Under the pieces are notes generated by a model. That model was not told where the DNA came from, searched no databases, and was given only the letters and a program-made list of their open reading frames with translations. Positions 26,849 through 35,917 of a DNA stretch of 64,000 nucleotides are shown one piece after another. The position numbers and the translations under genes were made by a program. This DNA is from Aquabacterium sp. GTDB lineage: Bacteria; Pseudomonadota; Gammaproteobacteria; Burkholderiales; Burkholderiaceae_C. Numbering within the stretch: the first letter of the stretch is position 1; every line of letters begins with the position of its first letter. The DNA is taken from contig JARXAJ010000298.1 in NCBI GenBank assembly GCA_029865965.1, positions 1-64,000 of the forward strand, read 5' to 3'.

Positions 26849-27484
26849 ATGAAATTGACTTTGGATAGACGCGGCCGTTTGACTGTCTGGAGCATTCTCG
26901 GGCCGGCACTGCTGTCTCTGACGGCATGCGCATCGGGCCCGACATTGCCGGCTGCGCCCGTTGTCGCCGGCACCTCTGACGCCTACACCTACATCATCGG
27001 CGCCGGCGATGCGCTCAACATCATCGTCTGGCGCAACCCCGAGCTGTCAATGGCTGTGCCCGTCCGGCCTGACGGCAAGGTGGCCGCCCCGCTGGTTGAG
27101 GAAATCATCGCCCAGGGCAAGACAAGCACCCAGTTGGCGCGCGACATCGAGGCGCAACTGGGCAAGTACGTGCGTGACCCCGTCGTCACCGTCCTGGTCA
27201 CCGGCTTCGTCGGCCCCTACAGCGAGCAGATCCGCGTGGTGGGCGAGGCCGCCAAGCCTCAGTTCTTGAACTACAAGAAGAACATGACGCTGCTCGACGT
27301 GATGATCGCCGTGGGCGGCCTCACCGACTTTGCTGCCGGCAACAACGCATCCATCCTGCGTACCAGCGACGGTGGAAAGCAGTACGCCGTTCGGCTCAAG
27401 GATTTGATCAAGCGTGGTGATGTTTCGGCCAATGTCGAGATGAAACCCGGCGACATCCTGGTGATTCCGCAAAGCCTGTTCTGA
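26849..27484 (+). CDS. XrtA/PEP-CTERM system Wza-like polysaccharide export lipoprotein
   Basis: A 211-residue outer-membrane polysaccharide export protein. The lipoprotein signal ends ALLSLTAC. The poly-export domain follows (YIIGAGDALNIIVWRNPELS, then VRPDGKVAAPLVEEI). A soluble-ligand-binding-type segment comes last (GEAAKPQFLNYKKNMTLLDVMIAVGGLTDFA), ending EMKPGDILVIPQSLF. It is shorter than E. coli Wza, as usual for the exosortase-associated family. I start at MKLTLDRRG, with AAGG 8 bases upstream; the track's longer start adds an unlikely leader. It opens the 27-kb plus-strand EPS run. Confidence 0.92.
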   Translation: MKLTLDRRGRLTVWSILGPALLSLTACASGPTLPAAPVVAGTSDAYTYIIGAGDALNIIVWRNPELSMAVPVRPDGKVAAPLVEEIIAQGKTSTQLARDIEAQLGKYVRDPVVTVLVTGFVGPYSEQIRVVGEAAKPQFLNYKKNMTLLDVMIAVGGLTDFAAGNNASILRTSDGGKQYAVRLKDLIKRGDVSANVEMKPGDILVIPQSLF

Positions 27485-27520
27485 CCGTGCGCAACGTTTT
27501 GCAAGCCTGAGCCAGACAAG

Positions 27521-29113
27521 ATGGAAGAGTTGATCGCTCAAGTCACATCGTTCGCCCGCGGGATGTGGCGCTTCCGCTGGACGGGCCTGATCGTCGCCTG
27601 GATCGTGGGCGTCGTGGGCGCTGTCGTGGCTTTCAAGGTGCCCGATCGTTATGAGGCGGCAGCACGCATCTTTGTCGACACCCAATCCATTCTCAAGCCG
27701 CTGATGTCAGGCCTGGCTGTTCAACCCAACGTCGACCAGCAAGTGGCCATGCTCAGCCGCACGCTGATCAGCCGGCCGAACATCGAGAAGTTGATCCGCA
27801 TGGCCGACCTGGACTTGAAAAGCGAGTCCAAGGCCCAGCAGGATGGGCTGATAGAAGGCTTGACGAGGACGTTGGAGATCAAGAGTGCCGGCCGCGACAA
27901 TTTGTACACGCTGAACTATGTCGACGCCGACAAGGACAAGGCCAAGCGGGTGATCCAGTCGATGGTGTCGATCTTCGTCGAGTCCAGCCTGGGGGCCAGC
28001 CGCAAGGACACCGATTCAGCCAAGGTCTTCCTGGACGAGCAGATCAAGGGGTATGAAACCAAGCTCGAAGAAGCCGAGGCGCGGCTGAAGGACTTCCGAC
28101 TGCGCAACATCGACATGCAGACCGGCGACGGCAAGGATTCCGCCTCCCGGTTGATGGAAGTCACGCAGGCGCTTGAAAACGCCAAACTGCAGCTGCGTGA
28201 GGCAGAGCAGGCGCGAGACGCTGCTAAAAAGCAGATGGATCTGGAAAAGGGGGGCTCCCCAGCCGACGCTGCCACCCAGAGCCTGCTGCAAGAGTCGTCG
28301 CTCGCGGTGGCAACGCCTGAGATCGATGCACGCCTGGAGTTGCAGCGGCGCAATCTCGACAGCCTGATGCAGCGGTTCACAGACCAACACCCCGATGTCG
28401 TGAGCACCCGGCGCCTGATTGGCGAGTTGGAGAAGCAAAAGGCCAAGGAAGTGGCTGAGCTGCGCAAAGCCGCCATGGCGGTTCCATCGGCCAACAACAA
28501 CATGGGGCCCGGAGCGAATCTTGCAGTGCAAGAGCTGGCCCGGATGCTCGCCACGTCGGAAGTGCAAGTGGCAGCCCTGCGCGCACGCGTCAGTGAATTC
28601 CAGGCCCGGCACGCGCAGGCCAAGTCGCTGACGCGCACTTCTCCCCAGATCGAAGCTGAAGCGGCGCAGTTGAACCGCGACTACGCCATCGTCAAGAAGA
28701 ACTATGAAGATCTGGTCGCCCGCCGGCAGTCTGCAGTGATGTCGGGCGACCTGGACATGGCGTCTGGCGTGGTCGACTTCCGATTGATCGACCCGCCGCG
28801 CGTCTCGCCGCGTCCGGTGTCGCCAAACCGCATGTTGCTGCTGTTGGCGGCGCTGGGTGCCGCCTTGGCGGCAGGTTTGGTGACCACGTTCATTGCAAGC
28901 CAGGTGCGGCCGGTGTTCGACGACGTTCAGCAACTGCGTGCCAGCACCGGGCTGCCTCTGCTGGGCGTGGTGTCGATGATCCTCAGCGACGACGACAAGC
29001 GGCGTGAGCGATCGAGCCGGGTGAGATTCTTCTTGGGAACCGGCAGCCTGCTGGCGTCCTACCTGGTGGCCTTGGTCACCGTGTCCATCATTGCCGCCCG
29101 GCAGGTCGGCTAA
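27521..29113 (+). CDS. XrtA system polysaccharide chain-length determinant (Wzz/EpsF-like)
   Basis: A 530-residue polysaccharide co-polymerase of the inner membrane. It has an N-terminal transmembrane helix (LIVAWIVGVVGAVVAFKV) and a Wzz domain. A long charged, coiled-coil-rich periplasmic region spans roughly residues 170-400. The C-terminal helix (MLLLLAALGAALAAGLVTTFI) follows the Pro-rich IDPPRVSPRPVSPN motif. A further hydrophobic segment ends the protein. It sets polymer length and works with the tyrosine kinase encoded 5 bases downstream. Length and position match the PEP-CTERM chain-length family. Confidence 0.93.
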   Translation: MEELIAQVTSFARGMWRFRWTGLIVAWIVGVVGAVVAFKVPDRYEAAARIFVDTQSILKPLMSGLAVQPNVDQQVAMLSRTLISRPNIEKLIRMADLDLKSESKAQQDGLIEGLTRTLEIKSAGRDNLYTLNYVDADKDKAKRVIQSMVSIFVESSLGASRKDTDSAKVFLDEQIKGYETKLEEAEARLKDFRLRNIDMQTGDGKDSASRLMEVTQALENAKLQLREAEQARDAAKKQMDLEKGGSPADAATQSLLQESSLAVATPEIDARLELQRRNLDSLMQRFTDQHPDVVSTRRLIGELEKQKAKEVAELRKAAMAVPSANNNMGPGANLAVQELARMLATSEVQVAALRARVSEFQARHAQAKSLTRTSPQIEAEAAQLNRDYAIVKKNYEDLVARRQSAVMSGDLDMASGVVDFRLIDPPRVSPRPVSPNRMLLLLAALGAALAAGLVTTFIASQVRPVFDDVQQLRASTGLPLLGVVSMILSDDDKRRERSSRVRFFLGTGSLLASYLVALVTVSIIAARQVG

Positions 29114-29118
29114 AGCCC

Positions 29119-30114
29119 ATGAGCAGCTTGATCGAACAGGCGGCTGAGCGCCTGGCCAAGATTCGAGAGGCCGGCATCGAACTGCCGGACATGCCCGCCA
29201 ACCTGAATCCAGCAGCGCTGGCTGTCGAGCCGGTGGCCGCGTCTCAGCAGATGTCGCGTGCCGAATTGCAGCCCATCCCGCTGTCCAAACCGGTTCAGCT
29301 TGACCTGATCGGGCTCGCAGCCGCAGGGTTCCTCGTTCCTGCTGCCCCACGGTCACACATGGCCGACCAATACCGTGTCATCAAGCGGCCGCTGATTGCC
29401 AACGCCACCGCCAAGGGGGCTGCCCGCGTCACGCATGGCAACCTGATCATGTTGACAAGCGCCATGCCAGGCGAAGGCAAGAGTTTCACCGCCATCAACC
29501 TGGCGATGAGCATCGCATCCGAGCTCGACCACACGGTGATGCTGGTCGATGCTGACGTGGCGCGGCCCTCGGTCTTGAAGAAGCTGGGCTTGCCTGAGGC
29601 GCCCGGCCTGCTCGACCTGCTGGAGGGCAAGGCCGAAATGAGCGATGTGCTGATGCGCACCAACATCGACAAGCTCACCATCTTGCCCAGCGGCCGGCCG
29701 CATCCCAAGTCCACCGAGCTCTTGGCCAGCGACACGATGCGGCAGCTGCTCAGCGGCATGGCCTCCCGCTATCCAGACCGCATCATCATCTTTGATTCGC
29801 CGCCATTGCTGCTGACGACCGAGTCGCGCGTGCTGGCTGCGCAGATGGGTCAGGTGGTGCTGGTGGTGCATGCGGGCAAGACCTTGCAGGCCGATGTGCA
29901 GCACGCCCTGTCGACGATCGAGAACTGCCCGATCAGGATGATGCTATTGAACAAGGCGCGCACCGACACCCAGGGCGCTTACGGCTATGGGTATGGCTAC
30001 GGCTATGGCTATGGCTACGGTGAAAGTTATGGCTATGGTTATGGCGACAAGGCACAGCCCCAGGCTGACACTGCCATTGCCCGAGGACTGGCCGATGCTC
30101 CCAAGGCAGGCTGA
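29119..30114 (+). CDS. XrtA-associated tyrosine autokinase (BY-kinase)
   Basis: A 331-residue cytoplasmic bacterial tyrosine kinase that controls EPS polymerisation with the chain-length protein. Walker A is SAMPGEGKSFTAINLAMS, Walker A' is VMLVDADVARPS and Walker B is RIIIFDSPPLLLT. The C-terminal autophosphorylation cluster is extreme: ten Tyr alternate with Gly between residues 288 and 308 (YGYGYGYGYGYGYGESYGYG). The chain-length protein gene ends 5 bases upstream, and the downstream outer-membrane protein gene overlaps it by 20 bases. Confidence 0.94.
   Translation: MSSLIEQAAERLAKIREAGIELPDMPANLNPAALAVEPVAASQQMSRAELQPIPLSKPVQLDLIGLAAAGFLVPAAPRSHMADQYRVIKRPLIANATAKGAARVTHGNLIMLTSAMPGEGKSFTAINLAMSIASELDHTVMLVDADVARPSVLKKLGLPEAPGLLDLLEGKAEMSDVLMRTNIDKLTILPSGRPHPKSTELLASDTMRQLLSGMASRYPDRIIIFDSPPLLLTTESRVLAAQMGQVVLVVHAGKTLQADVQHALSTIENCPIRMMLLNKARTDTQGAYGYGYGYGYGYGYGESYGYGYGDKAQPQADTAIARGLADAPKAG
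29980..30045 (+). repeat. Tyr-Gly codon repeat in the tyrosine kinase 3' end
   Basis: An imperfect 6-base repeat of TAY-GGN codons, seven units then GAAAGT then three units. It encodes the tyrosine cluster of the autokinase. Third positions vary (TAT/TAC, GGC/GGT/GGG), so it is not a perfect slippage tract, though copy number could still vary between strains. Confidence 0.85.
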
Positions 30115-31666
30115 CTGGGCGCGGCCTGCAAGGCGGGGCTCTCAAGGGGTTGCCGGCGGGCGCAGCGTGTCGGGGGCCGTGGCTTGCAGCCTCACGCTGT
30201 GGACTGGGCTGTGCGCAGCGCAGGGCGCCAGTGCAACAGGTGCGCTCTCGCTGCAGCCCAGCATCACGCTGTCGCAGACATTGACCGACAACTACCAAGT
30301 GACAGCCACCAATGCCGCAAGCGATGCCGTGACACGGCTGGGTGCCGGCGTTGTGTTGCGCGCCCGGTCTGGTCTTGTCCAGGGGTTCCTGGACTACGCG
30401 ATGACGGGGGTGCTTTATGCACGCCACAGCGGCCTGAACTCTCTACAGAACGCCTTGAATGCGAATCTGGCAACCGACCTGATTGAAGACAGGCTTCAGC
30501 TCAATGCCGCAGCTGGAATCTCGCGCTCGGCCGTGTCTGCATTCGGCGTGCAGGCTGGCGCAGGCACTGACGCCAACAGCAACACGACCGAAGTTCGTAC
30601 GCTGCGCGTCAGCCCGGCACTGCGGGGTCCGCTGGGGCCAAATCTGCGCTACGACGCAAGGCTGAGCTACCAGGTCAGCGACGCCGCTGACGGCAGCTTG
30701 GGCGATTCCGACAGCACCACAGCCAGCCTCCACATTGAACCCACCAGCCGCGGTCGTCTGAGCTGGTCTGTCGATGCACAGCACCAGCTGTCGAGCTTCA
30801 AGCTGGGAAGAAGCACCCGGACAGACCGGCTGTTTGGCGCCCTGTTGCTGGCACTGCCCGAGCAGGATCTGCAGCTGCGGGGCACGCTGGGTGTCGAGCG
30901 AACTGACCAGCTTGCGATCAACAGCCGCAGCTACAAAAACTGGGGCCTGGGTGCGGTCTGGGCGCCGTCTCCGGTGACACGCTTGTCTGCCGACACCGAG
31001 AACAGGTATTACGGGCGGTCGCACTCGGTGTCGTTGGAGCACCGAACACCGCGCACCATCTTCCGCTACCGCAACGCCCGGTCGGCTTCGTCCGACACCA
31101 ACACCACCCCAGGGCGACGCGGAACGGCATTCGACCTGTTGTTTGCCCAGCTTGCATCCGCCCAGCCTGATCCGGTCTTGCGTGAGGATCTGGTCAACAG
31201 GCTCTTGCGCGACCAGGGCATCGACCCGCGGCAGGTGGCTGGTGCGGGCTTTCTGCAGTCTGCGTCGTCTGTGCAAGACCTGCAGGAGTTCTCTGCAGCC
31301 TGGACCGGCCCGCGCAACGCGATCGTTGCGAGTCTTGGGCACACCAAAACACGACGCCTGGATCCGCTGTCCGGTGCGGTCGATGACCTGTCGGGCGGCA
31401 CTGCGGTCAGCACGGACAACCTGTCGTTGAACGTGTCGCACCGGCTCACGCCTTTGTCGTCGCTGAACATGTTCCTCACCGTGCAGCGGGGCAGTGGCCA
31501 ATTCGGCGGCCAGTCCATCAGCCAGAACGTCGCCGAGCTGCAGTACAGCACCCGCCTCACGCCCGACAGCACCCTGGGCCTGAACCTGCGGCGCGCGCAC
31601 TACAAGACCGGCCAGGTGCCGTATGACGAAACGGCGGCCACCGCCACCTACGGCAAGCGGTTCTAG
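30095..31666 (+). CDS. XrtA/PEP-CTERM system-associated outer-membrane beta-barrel protein (TIGR03016-like)
   Basis: About 523 residues. A secretion signal (VACSLTLWTGLCAAQG) is followed by a body rich in predicted beta strands (LRYDARLSYQVSD, GRLSWSVDAQHQLSSF, LNLSLNVSHRL-like segments) and a C-terminal aromatic end (ATATYGKRF). Position between the kinase and the AAA ATPase identifies it as the conserved PEP-CTERM-locus outer-membrane protein. It probably forms or supports the EPS exit channel. The ATG at 30095 has AGGA 7 bases upstream, so it overlaps the kinase gene by 20 bases. The track start at 29987 reads the Tyr-Gly repeat in another frame and is rejected. Confidence 0.85.
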   Translation: MLPRQADWARPARRGSQGVAGGRSVSGAVACSLTLWTGLCAAQGASATGALSLQPSITLSQTLTDNYQVTATNAASDAVTRLGAGVVLRARSGLVQGFLDYAMTGVLYARHSGLNSLQNALNANLATDLIEDRLQLNAAAGISRSAVSAFGVQAGAGTDANSNTTEVRTLRVSPALRGPLGPNLRYDARLSYQVSDAADGSLGDSDSTTASLHIEPTSRGRLSWSVDAQHQLSSFKLGRSTRTDRLFGALLLALPEQDLQLRGTLGVERTDQLAINSRSYKNWGLGAVWAPSPVTRLSADTENRYYGRSHSVSLEHRTPRTIFRYRNARSASSDTNTTPGRRGTAFDLLFAQLASAQPDPVLREDLVNRLLRDQGIDPRQVAGAGFLQSASSVQDLQEFSAAWTGPRNAIVASLGHTKTRRLDPLSGAVDDLSGGTAVSTDNLSLNVSHRLTPLSSLNMFLTVQRGSGQFGGQSISQNVAELQYSTRLTPDSTLGLNLRRAHYKTGQVPYDETAATATYGKRF

Positions 31667-31668
31667 CC

Positions 31669-32796
31669 ATGTATGAATCGTTCTACGGGCTGACCAACAA
31701 GCCCTTCCAGCTCAACCCCGACCCCAACTTCTACTTCGGCAGCAAGCAGCACCGTCGCGCCAAGGCCTACCTGGACTACGGCGTGTCGCGCAACGAGGGC
31801 TTCATCGTCATCACCGGCGAGATCGGCGCTGGCAAGACCACCCTGCTGCGTGCGCTGATCGACGGCCTGCACGGCAGCAACGTGGTGGTGGGCCACCTGG
31901 TCACCACCCAGCTGGGCGCCGAAGACACCTTGCGCATGGTGGGCGCGTCCTTCGGCTTCAAGGTCAAGGATGTGCCCAAGAGCGAGCTGCTGATCACTCT
32001 TGAGGCCTTCCTCATTAGCCAGACCACCAAGGGCAAGCGCTGCCTGCTGATCGTCGACGAGGCGCAGAACCTCACGCCCCGGGCGGTGGAAGAGCTGCGC
32101 ATGCTGTCGAACTTCCAGTTCGGCAACCAGGCGCTGATGCAGAGCTTTCTGGTCGGCCAGCCCGAGTTCCGGGAAATCCTGCAGCGCCCCGAGATGGAGC
32201 AGTTCCGCCAGCGGGTGGCGGCCACCTGCCACATCGGGCCGATGGACCTGGACGAGACCCGGCACTACATCGAGCACCGGCTCAAATGCGCCGGTTCCAC
32301 CGGCAAGCCCGGCTTCACGCCTGAAGCATTCGAGGCCATCTTCAAGGCCAGCGGCGGCATTCCACGCCGCATCAACTCAGTCTGCGACCGGGTGCTCCTT
32401 GCCGGCTTCCTGGCCGGCAAGACCCACCTCGAGCAGTCGGATGTCGACGAGGTGGTGAAGGAATTCGCCCAGGAAGCTGCCGTGCCCGCGCGGCGGCCTG
32501 TGGGTGTTGGTGGCAATTTGGCGCCAGACAGCAACATCGGTGAGTTGTCAAATGCGGGCCCCATGACAGGCGCCATCGCACTGGATGTCGACCTGAGCGC
32601 GCTGCAGCTTGACCCGGCTGCGGCCGACACCATGGCGCGGCAGCTTTCGCGGCTGTCATCTGAACAACGTGGCGACCAGATCCAGCGGCTCGAGCGCGGC
32701 CTGCTGCGGCTGGAGCGCAGCAACTTGCAAGTGCTGACGATGCTGCAGCAGCTGGTGGCTGCGGTGAAGAAGCCTCTCGACGAAGGCCCGAAATGA
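31669..32796 (+). CDS. XrtA/PEP-CTERM system-associated AAA ATPase (ExeA-like)
   Basis: A 375-residue ATPase of the ExeA/GspA-like family. It begins MYESFYGLTNKPFQLNPDP, with Walker A GEIGAGKTTLLRAL near residue 48 and Walker B LLIVDEAQNL. A sensor-like segment reads GGIPRRINSVCDRVLL. The last third is variable and ends in a predicted helical region. Its exact role in exosortase loci is not established; an export or assembly motor is likely. It begins 2 bases after the outer-membrane protein stop and overlaps wecB by ATGA. Confidence 0.93.
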   Translation: MYESFYGLTNKPFQLNPDPNFYFGSKQHRRAKAYLDYGVSRNEGFIVITGEIGAGKTTLLRALIDGLHGSNVVVGHLVTTQLGAEDTLRMVGASFGFKVKDVPKSELLITLEAFLISQTTKGKRCLLIVDEAQNLTPRAVEELRMLSNFQFGNQALMQSFLVGQPEFREILQRPEMEQFRQRVAATCHIGPMDLDETRHYIEHRLKCAGSTGKPGFTPEAFEAIFKASGGIPRRINSVCDRVLLAGFLAGKTHLEQSDVDEVVKEFAQEAAVPARRPVGVGGNLAPDSNIGELSNAGPMTGAIALDVDLSALQLDPAAADTMARQLSRLSSEQRGDQIQRLERGLLRLERSNLQVLTMLQQLVAAVKKPLDEGPK

Positions 32797-33965
32797 CGCC
32801 CGAGCATGAAGACCGCTACGAGGCCAGTGCCTTGCCTGGCCCGGTGATGTGCGTGGTCGGCGCCCGACCCAATTTCATGAAGATGGCGCCGATCCTGCGT
32901 GCGTTGGCCAACCACCGGCCGCCCATTCCCGCCCTGTTGGTGCACACCGGCCAGCACTATGACCAGGGCATGAGCCACCAGCTGTTCGACGACTTGGGCC
33001 TGCCGCAGCCCGATCTGAACCTGGAAGTGGGCTCCGGCTCGCACGCCGTGCAGACGGCCGAGGTGATGAAGCGCTTCGAGCCGGCGCTGGATGCGCACAA
33101 ACCGGGCTGCGTGCTGGTGGTTGGCGATGTCAATTCGACGCTGGCTTGCACCCTGGTGGCCGTCAAGAAGAGCGTGCCCGTGGTGCATGTGGAAGCCGGC
33201 CTGCGCAGCTGGGACCGCAAGATGCCCGAAGAGATCAACCGCGTGTTGACCGACCAAGTGGCCGACCGGCTCTACACCACCGAGCGCAGCGCACTCGACA
33301 ACCTGTTGCGCGAGGGTATCGCCGAGGCGCGGGTGTGCTTTGCCGGCAATGTGATGATCGACTCGCTGGTGGCCAACAAGCCCAAGGCGCGGCCGGCTGC
33401 CCACACGTTGCAGGCCCACGGCGTCGACCCGGCGCTGGTGGCACAGCCCGGTGGTTACGGTGTGGTCACGCTGCACCGGCCGTCCAATGTGGACGACACC
33501 GACACCTTGCGCGCCCTGCTGTCGGTGCTGGGCGAGGTGGCGATGCAGCTGCCGCTGGTGTTTGCACTGCACCCCCGCACCCGCAACAACATCGACCGGT
33601 TTGGCTTGTCCAACCTGATCGACACCACCCGCACGGCGCTGCTGCCACCGCAGGGTTATCTGGAGATGCTCGGCCTGATGCGGGACGCCACGCTGGTGCT
33701 GACCGATTCCGGCGGCTTGCAGGAAGAAACCACCGCGCTGGGTGTGCCTTGCCTGACGCTGCGCGAGAACACCGAGCGCCCGATCACCGCCGAGCAAGGC
33801 ACCAACACCCTGGTGGGGCGCGACCGCAGCGCCATCCTGGCCGCTGTGGCTGAGATCCTGCGTGGCGACGGCAAGCGCGGCCGTGTGCCCGAGTACTGGG
33901 ACGGCCAGGCGGCCGATCGCATTGCGGCGGACCTGCACCGTTGGCTGCTGGCAGGCGCACCGTGA
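32793..33965 (+). CDS. wecB: UDP-N-acetylglucosamine 2-epimerase (non-hydrolysing)
   Basis: A 390-residue GT-B-fold epimerase converting UDP-GlcNAc to UDP-ManNAc. Family motifs are VVGARPNFMKMAPILRAL, HTGQHYDQGMS, VHVEAGLRSWDRKMPEEINR and the C-terminal LTDSGGLQEETTALGVP, then LRENTERP. Together with the dehydrogenase at 38778 it could supply an N-acetylhexosaminuronic acid for the EPS. It overlaps the ATPase gene (ATGA) and the deacetylase gene (GTGA). The first 16 residues precede the usual family N-terminus. Confidence 0.96.
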   Translation: MTPEHEDRYEASALPGPVMCVVGARPNFMKMAPILRALANHRPPIPALLVHTGQHYDQGMSHQLFDDLGLPQPDLNLEVGSGSHAVQTAEVMKRFEPALDAHKPGCVLVVGDVNSTLACTLVAVKKSVPVVHVEAGLRSWDRKMPEEINRVLTDQVADRLYTTERSALDNLLREGIAEARVCFAGNVMIDSLVANKPKARPAAHTLQAHGVDPALVAQPGGYGVVTLHRPSNVDDTDTLRALLSVLGEVAMQLPLVFALHPRTRNNIDRFGLSNLIDTTRTALLPPQGYLEMLGLMRDATLVLTDSGGLQEETTALGVPCLTLRENTERPITAEQGTNTLVGRDRSAILAAVAEILRGDGKRGRVPEYWDGQAADRIAADLHRWLLAGAP

Positions 33966-34846
33966 CGGCAGGCGTCGCTGGGCGCGGGCCCATCACCAAC
34001 GCCCTGACCATCGACGTCGAAGACTACTTCCAGGTCTCGGCGATGGCGCCCTACATCCGCCGCAGCGAATGGGACACGCGTGAATGCCGCGTCGAAGCCA
34101 ACGTCGACCGCATCCTGGCTTTGTTGGCCAGGCACCACACACATGCCACCTTCTTCACCCTGGGCTGGGTGGCCGAGCGCTACCCGCAACTGGTGCGCCG
34201 CATCGTTGATGGCGGGCATGAGCTGGCCAGCCACGGCCACGGCCACGAGCGCGCCAGCGACCTCAGCCGTGAGGCCTTCACCCAGGACATCGTGCGCGCC
34301 AAGCGCCTGCTGGAAGACTTGGGCGGTGTGGCGGTTCAGGGCTACCGTGCGCCCAGCTTCTCCATCGGCCACGGCAACCTGTGGGCGTTCGATTGCCTGC
34401 TGGAAACCGGCCACCGCTACAGCAGCAGCATCTACCCGATCCAGCACGACCATTACGGCATGCCAGACGCACCCCGTTTTGCCCATGCAGTGCGTGACGG
34501 CCTGCTGGAAGTGCCGGTGACCACGGTGCGCCTGGGCGACCGCAACCTGCCGTCGTCGGGCGGCGGCTGGTTCCGGCTGTTCCCCTATGCGCTGACGCGC
34601 TGGATGATCCAGCGCGTCAACCGGCAGGACGGCGCGGCGGCGATCTTCTATTTCCATCCCTGGGAAATCGATCACGGCCAACCCCGCATTCCCGGTATCA
34701 ACCTGAAGACGCGGTTCCGGCACTATGTGAACATTGGCCGCACCGAACAGCGGCTGGACGCGCTGTTGAGCGACTTCCGCTGGGGTCGCATGGACGACAT
34801 CTTCCTGCCACACACTTCGCCCGGCCGGCTTGCGGCAGCGAACTGA
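33962..34846 (+). CDS. XrtA system polysaccharide deacetylase (TIGR03006-like)
   Basis: About 294 residues of the NodB-type deacetylase fold with the exosortase-specific C-terminal part. Motifs are ALTIDVEDYFQVSAM, where the catalytic Asp pair is expected, HELASHGHGHERASDL for the metal-binding histidines and VQGYRAPSFSIG. It should remove N-acetyl groups from amino sugars of the EPS. I start at the GTG overlapping the wecB stop (GTGA), 7 codons inside the track ORF. The gene belongs to the conserved block wecB-deacetylase-FemAB. Confidence 0.92.
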   Translation: MTAGVAGRGPITNALTIDVEDYFQVSAMAPYIRRSEWDTRECRVEANVDRILALLARHHTHATFFTLGWVAERYPQLVRRIVDGGHELASHGHGHERASDLSREAFTQDIVRAKRLLEDLGGVAVQGYRAPSFSIGHGNLWAFDCLLETGHRYSSSIYPIQHDHYGMPDAPRFAHAVRDGLLEVPVTTVRLGDRNLPSSGGGWFRLFPYALTRWMIQRVNRQDGAAAIFYFHPWEIDHGQPRIPGINLKTRFRHYVNIGRTEQRLDALLSDFRWGRMDDIFLPHTSPGRLAAAN

Positions 34847-34858
34847 ACCTCCACACCC

Positions 34859-35896
34859 GTGATCGAGATCAAGCGACTGTCTGTCGCGGACGCCGCCGTG
34901 GCTGCCCGTTGGGACGCCTTCGTGCTGGCCTGCCCGCAGGCCAGCTTCTTCCATCGTGCGGGCTGGGCGCGTGCGCTCGACCGGGTGTTCCACCACCCGC
35001 TGTACCTGCTGTATGCCGAGCGTGCGGGCCGCATCGAAGGCGTGCTGCCGCTGGCCCAGGTCAAGAGCATGCTGTTCGGCCATGCGGTGGTGAGCCTGCC
35101 CTTCGCGGTGTATGGCGGTGTGGCCGCCGACAGCACCGAGGCGGCAGCCGCACTCGAGGCCGAGGCCGCCCGCCTGACGCAACAGCTGGGCGCACAGCAT
35201 CTGGAGCTGCGCCATGTCGACAGCCGCCATGCTGACTGGCCCTTGCAGGACCTGTACTTCACCTTCCGCAAGCCGTTGCTGCCCGATGAAGACGCCAACA
35301 TGCTGGCCATCCCGCGCAAGCAGCGGGCCATGGTGCGCAAGGGCATCAAGAACGGGCTGGTCAGCCGCATCGACGCGGGTGTTGGCCGCTTCTTCGCGCT
35401 GTATGCCGACAACGTGCACCGCCACGGCACGCCAGCGCTGCCCAAGCGCTGGTTCCAGGCGTTGTGCGATGAATTTGGTGCCGATTGCGATGTGCTGACA
35501 GTTGAATCGGCCGACGGCAAGCCGCTGTCGTCGGTGCTGAGCTTCTACTTCCGCGGCGAGCTGCTGGCCTACTATGCCGGCGATGACGAGACTGCCCGCG
35601 ACCTGGCCTGCAACGACTTCAAGTACTGGGAGTTGATGCGCCATGGTCTGGCGCGCGGCTGCACCGTGTTCGATTACGGCCGCAGCAAGCTGGGCACTGG
35701 CCCGTACGCCTTCAAGAAGAACTGGGGCTTCGAGCCGACGCAGCTGCACTACGAGTACCAGCTCTACAAGCGCGATGCCGTGCCTCAGAACAACCCGAAC
35801 AACCCCAAGTACAAGCTGCTGATCGAAACCTGGCGGCGCATGCCCATCGGCCTGGCGAATGCGCTGGGGCCGATGCTGGTGCGCAGCCTGGGCTGA
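34859..35896 (+). CDS. FemAB-like GNAT protein, XrtA/PEP-CTERM system-associated
   Basis: A 345-residue protein of the FemAB/GNAT group. The N-terminal part contains ARWDAFVLACPQASFFHRAGWA. The C-terminal acyltransferase core includes DGKPLSSVLSFYFRGELLAYYAG, then VFDYGRSKLGTGPYAFKKNWGFEP. FemAB proteins transfer aminoacyl groups in peptidoglycan synthesis; here an aminoacyl or acyl transfer to EPS sugars is plausible but unproven. The start is a GTG 12 bases after the deacetylase stop. The set of neighbours is the canonical exosortase A block. Confidence 0.92.
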   Translation: MIEIKRLSVADAAVAARWDAFVLACPQASFFHRAGWARALDRVFHHPLYLLYAERAGRIEGVLPLAQVKSMLFGHAVVSLPFAVYGGVAADSTEAAAALEAEAARLTQQLGAQHLELRHVDSRHADWPLQDLYFTFRKPLLPDEDANMLAIPRKQRAMVRKGIKNGLVSRIDAGVGRFFALYADNVHRHGTPALPKRWFQALCDEFGADCDVLTVESADGKPLSSVLSFYFRGELLAYYAGDDETARDLACNDFKYWELMRHGLARGCTVFDYGRSKLGTGPYAFKKNWGFEPTQLHYEYQLYKRDAVPQNNPNNPKYKLLIETWRRMPIGLANALGPMLVRSLG

Positions 35897-35917
35897 CGGG
35901 CCGGCGCACAGCACACC

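Noticed and set aside
26434-26945. Several short ORFs in the divergent intergenic region
   Set aside because: Open in both strands at once, no ribosome-binding site, no domain, and they conflict with each other and with the Wza-like leader.
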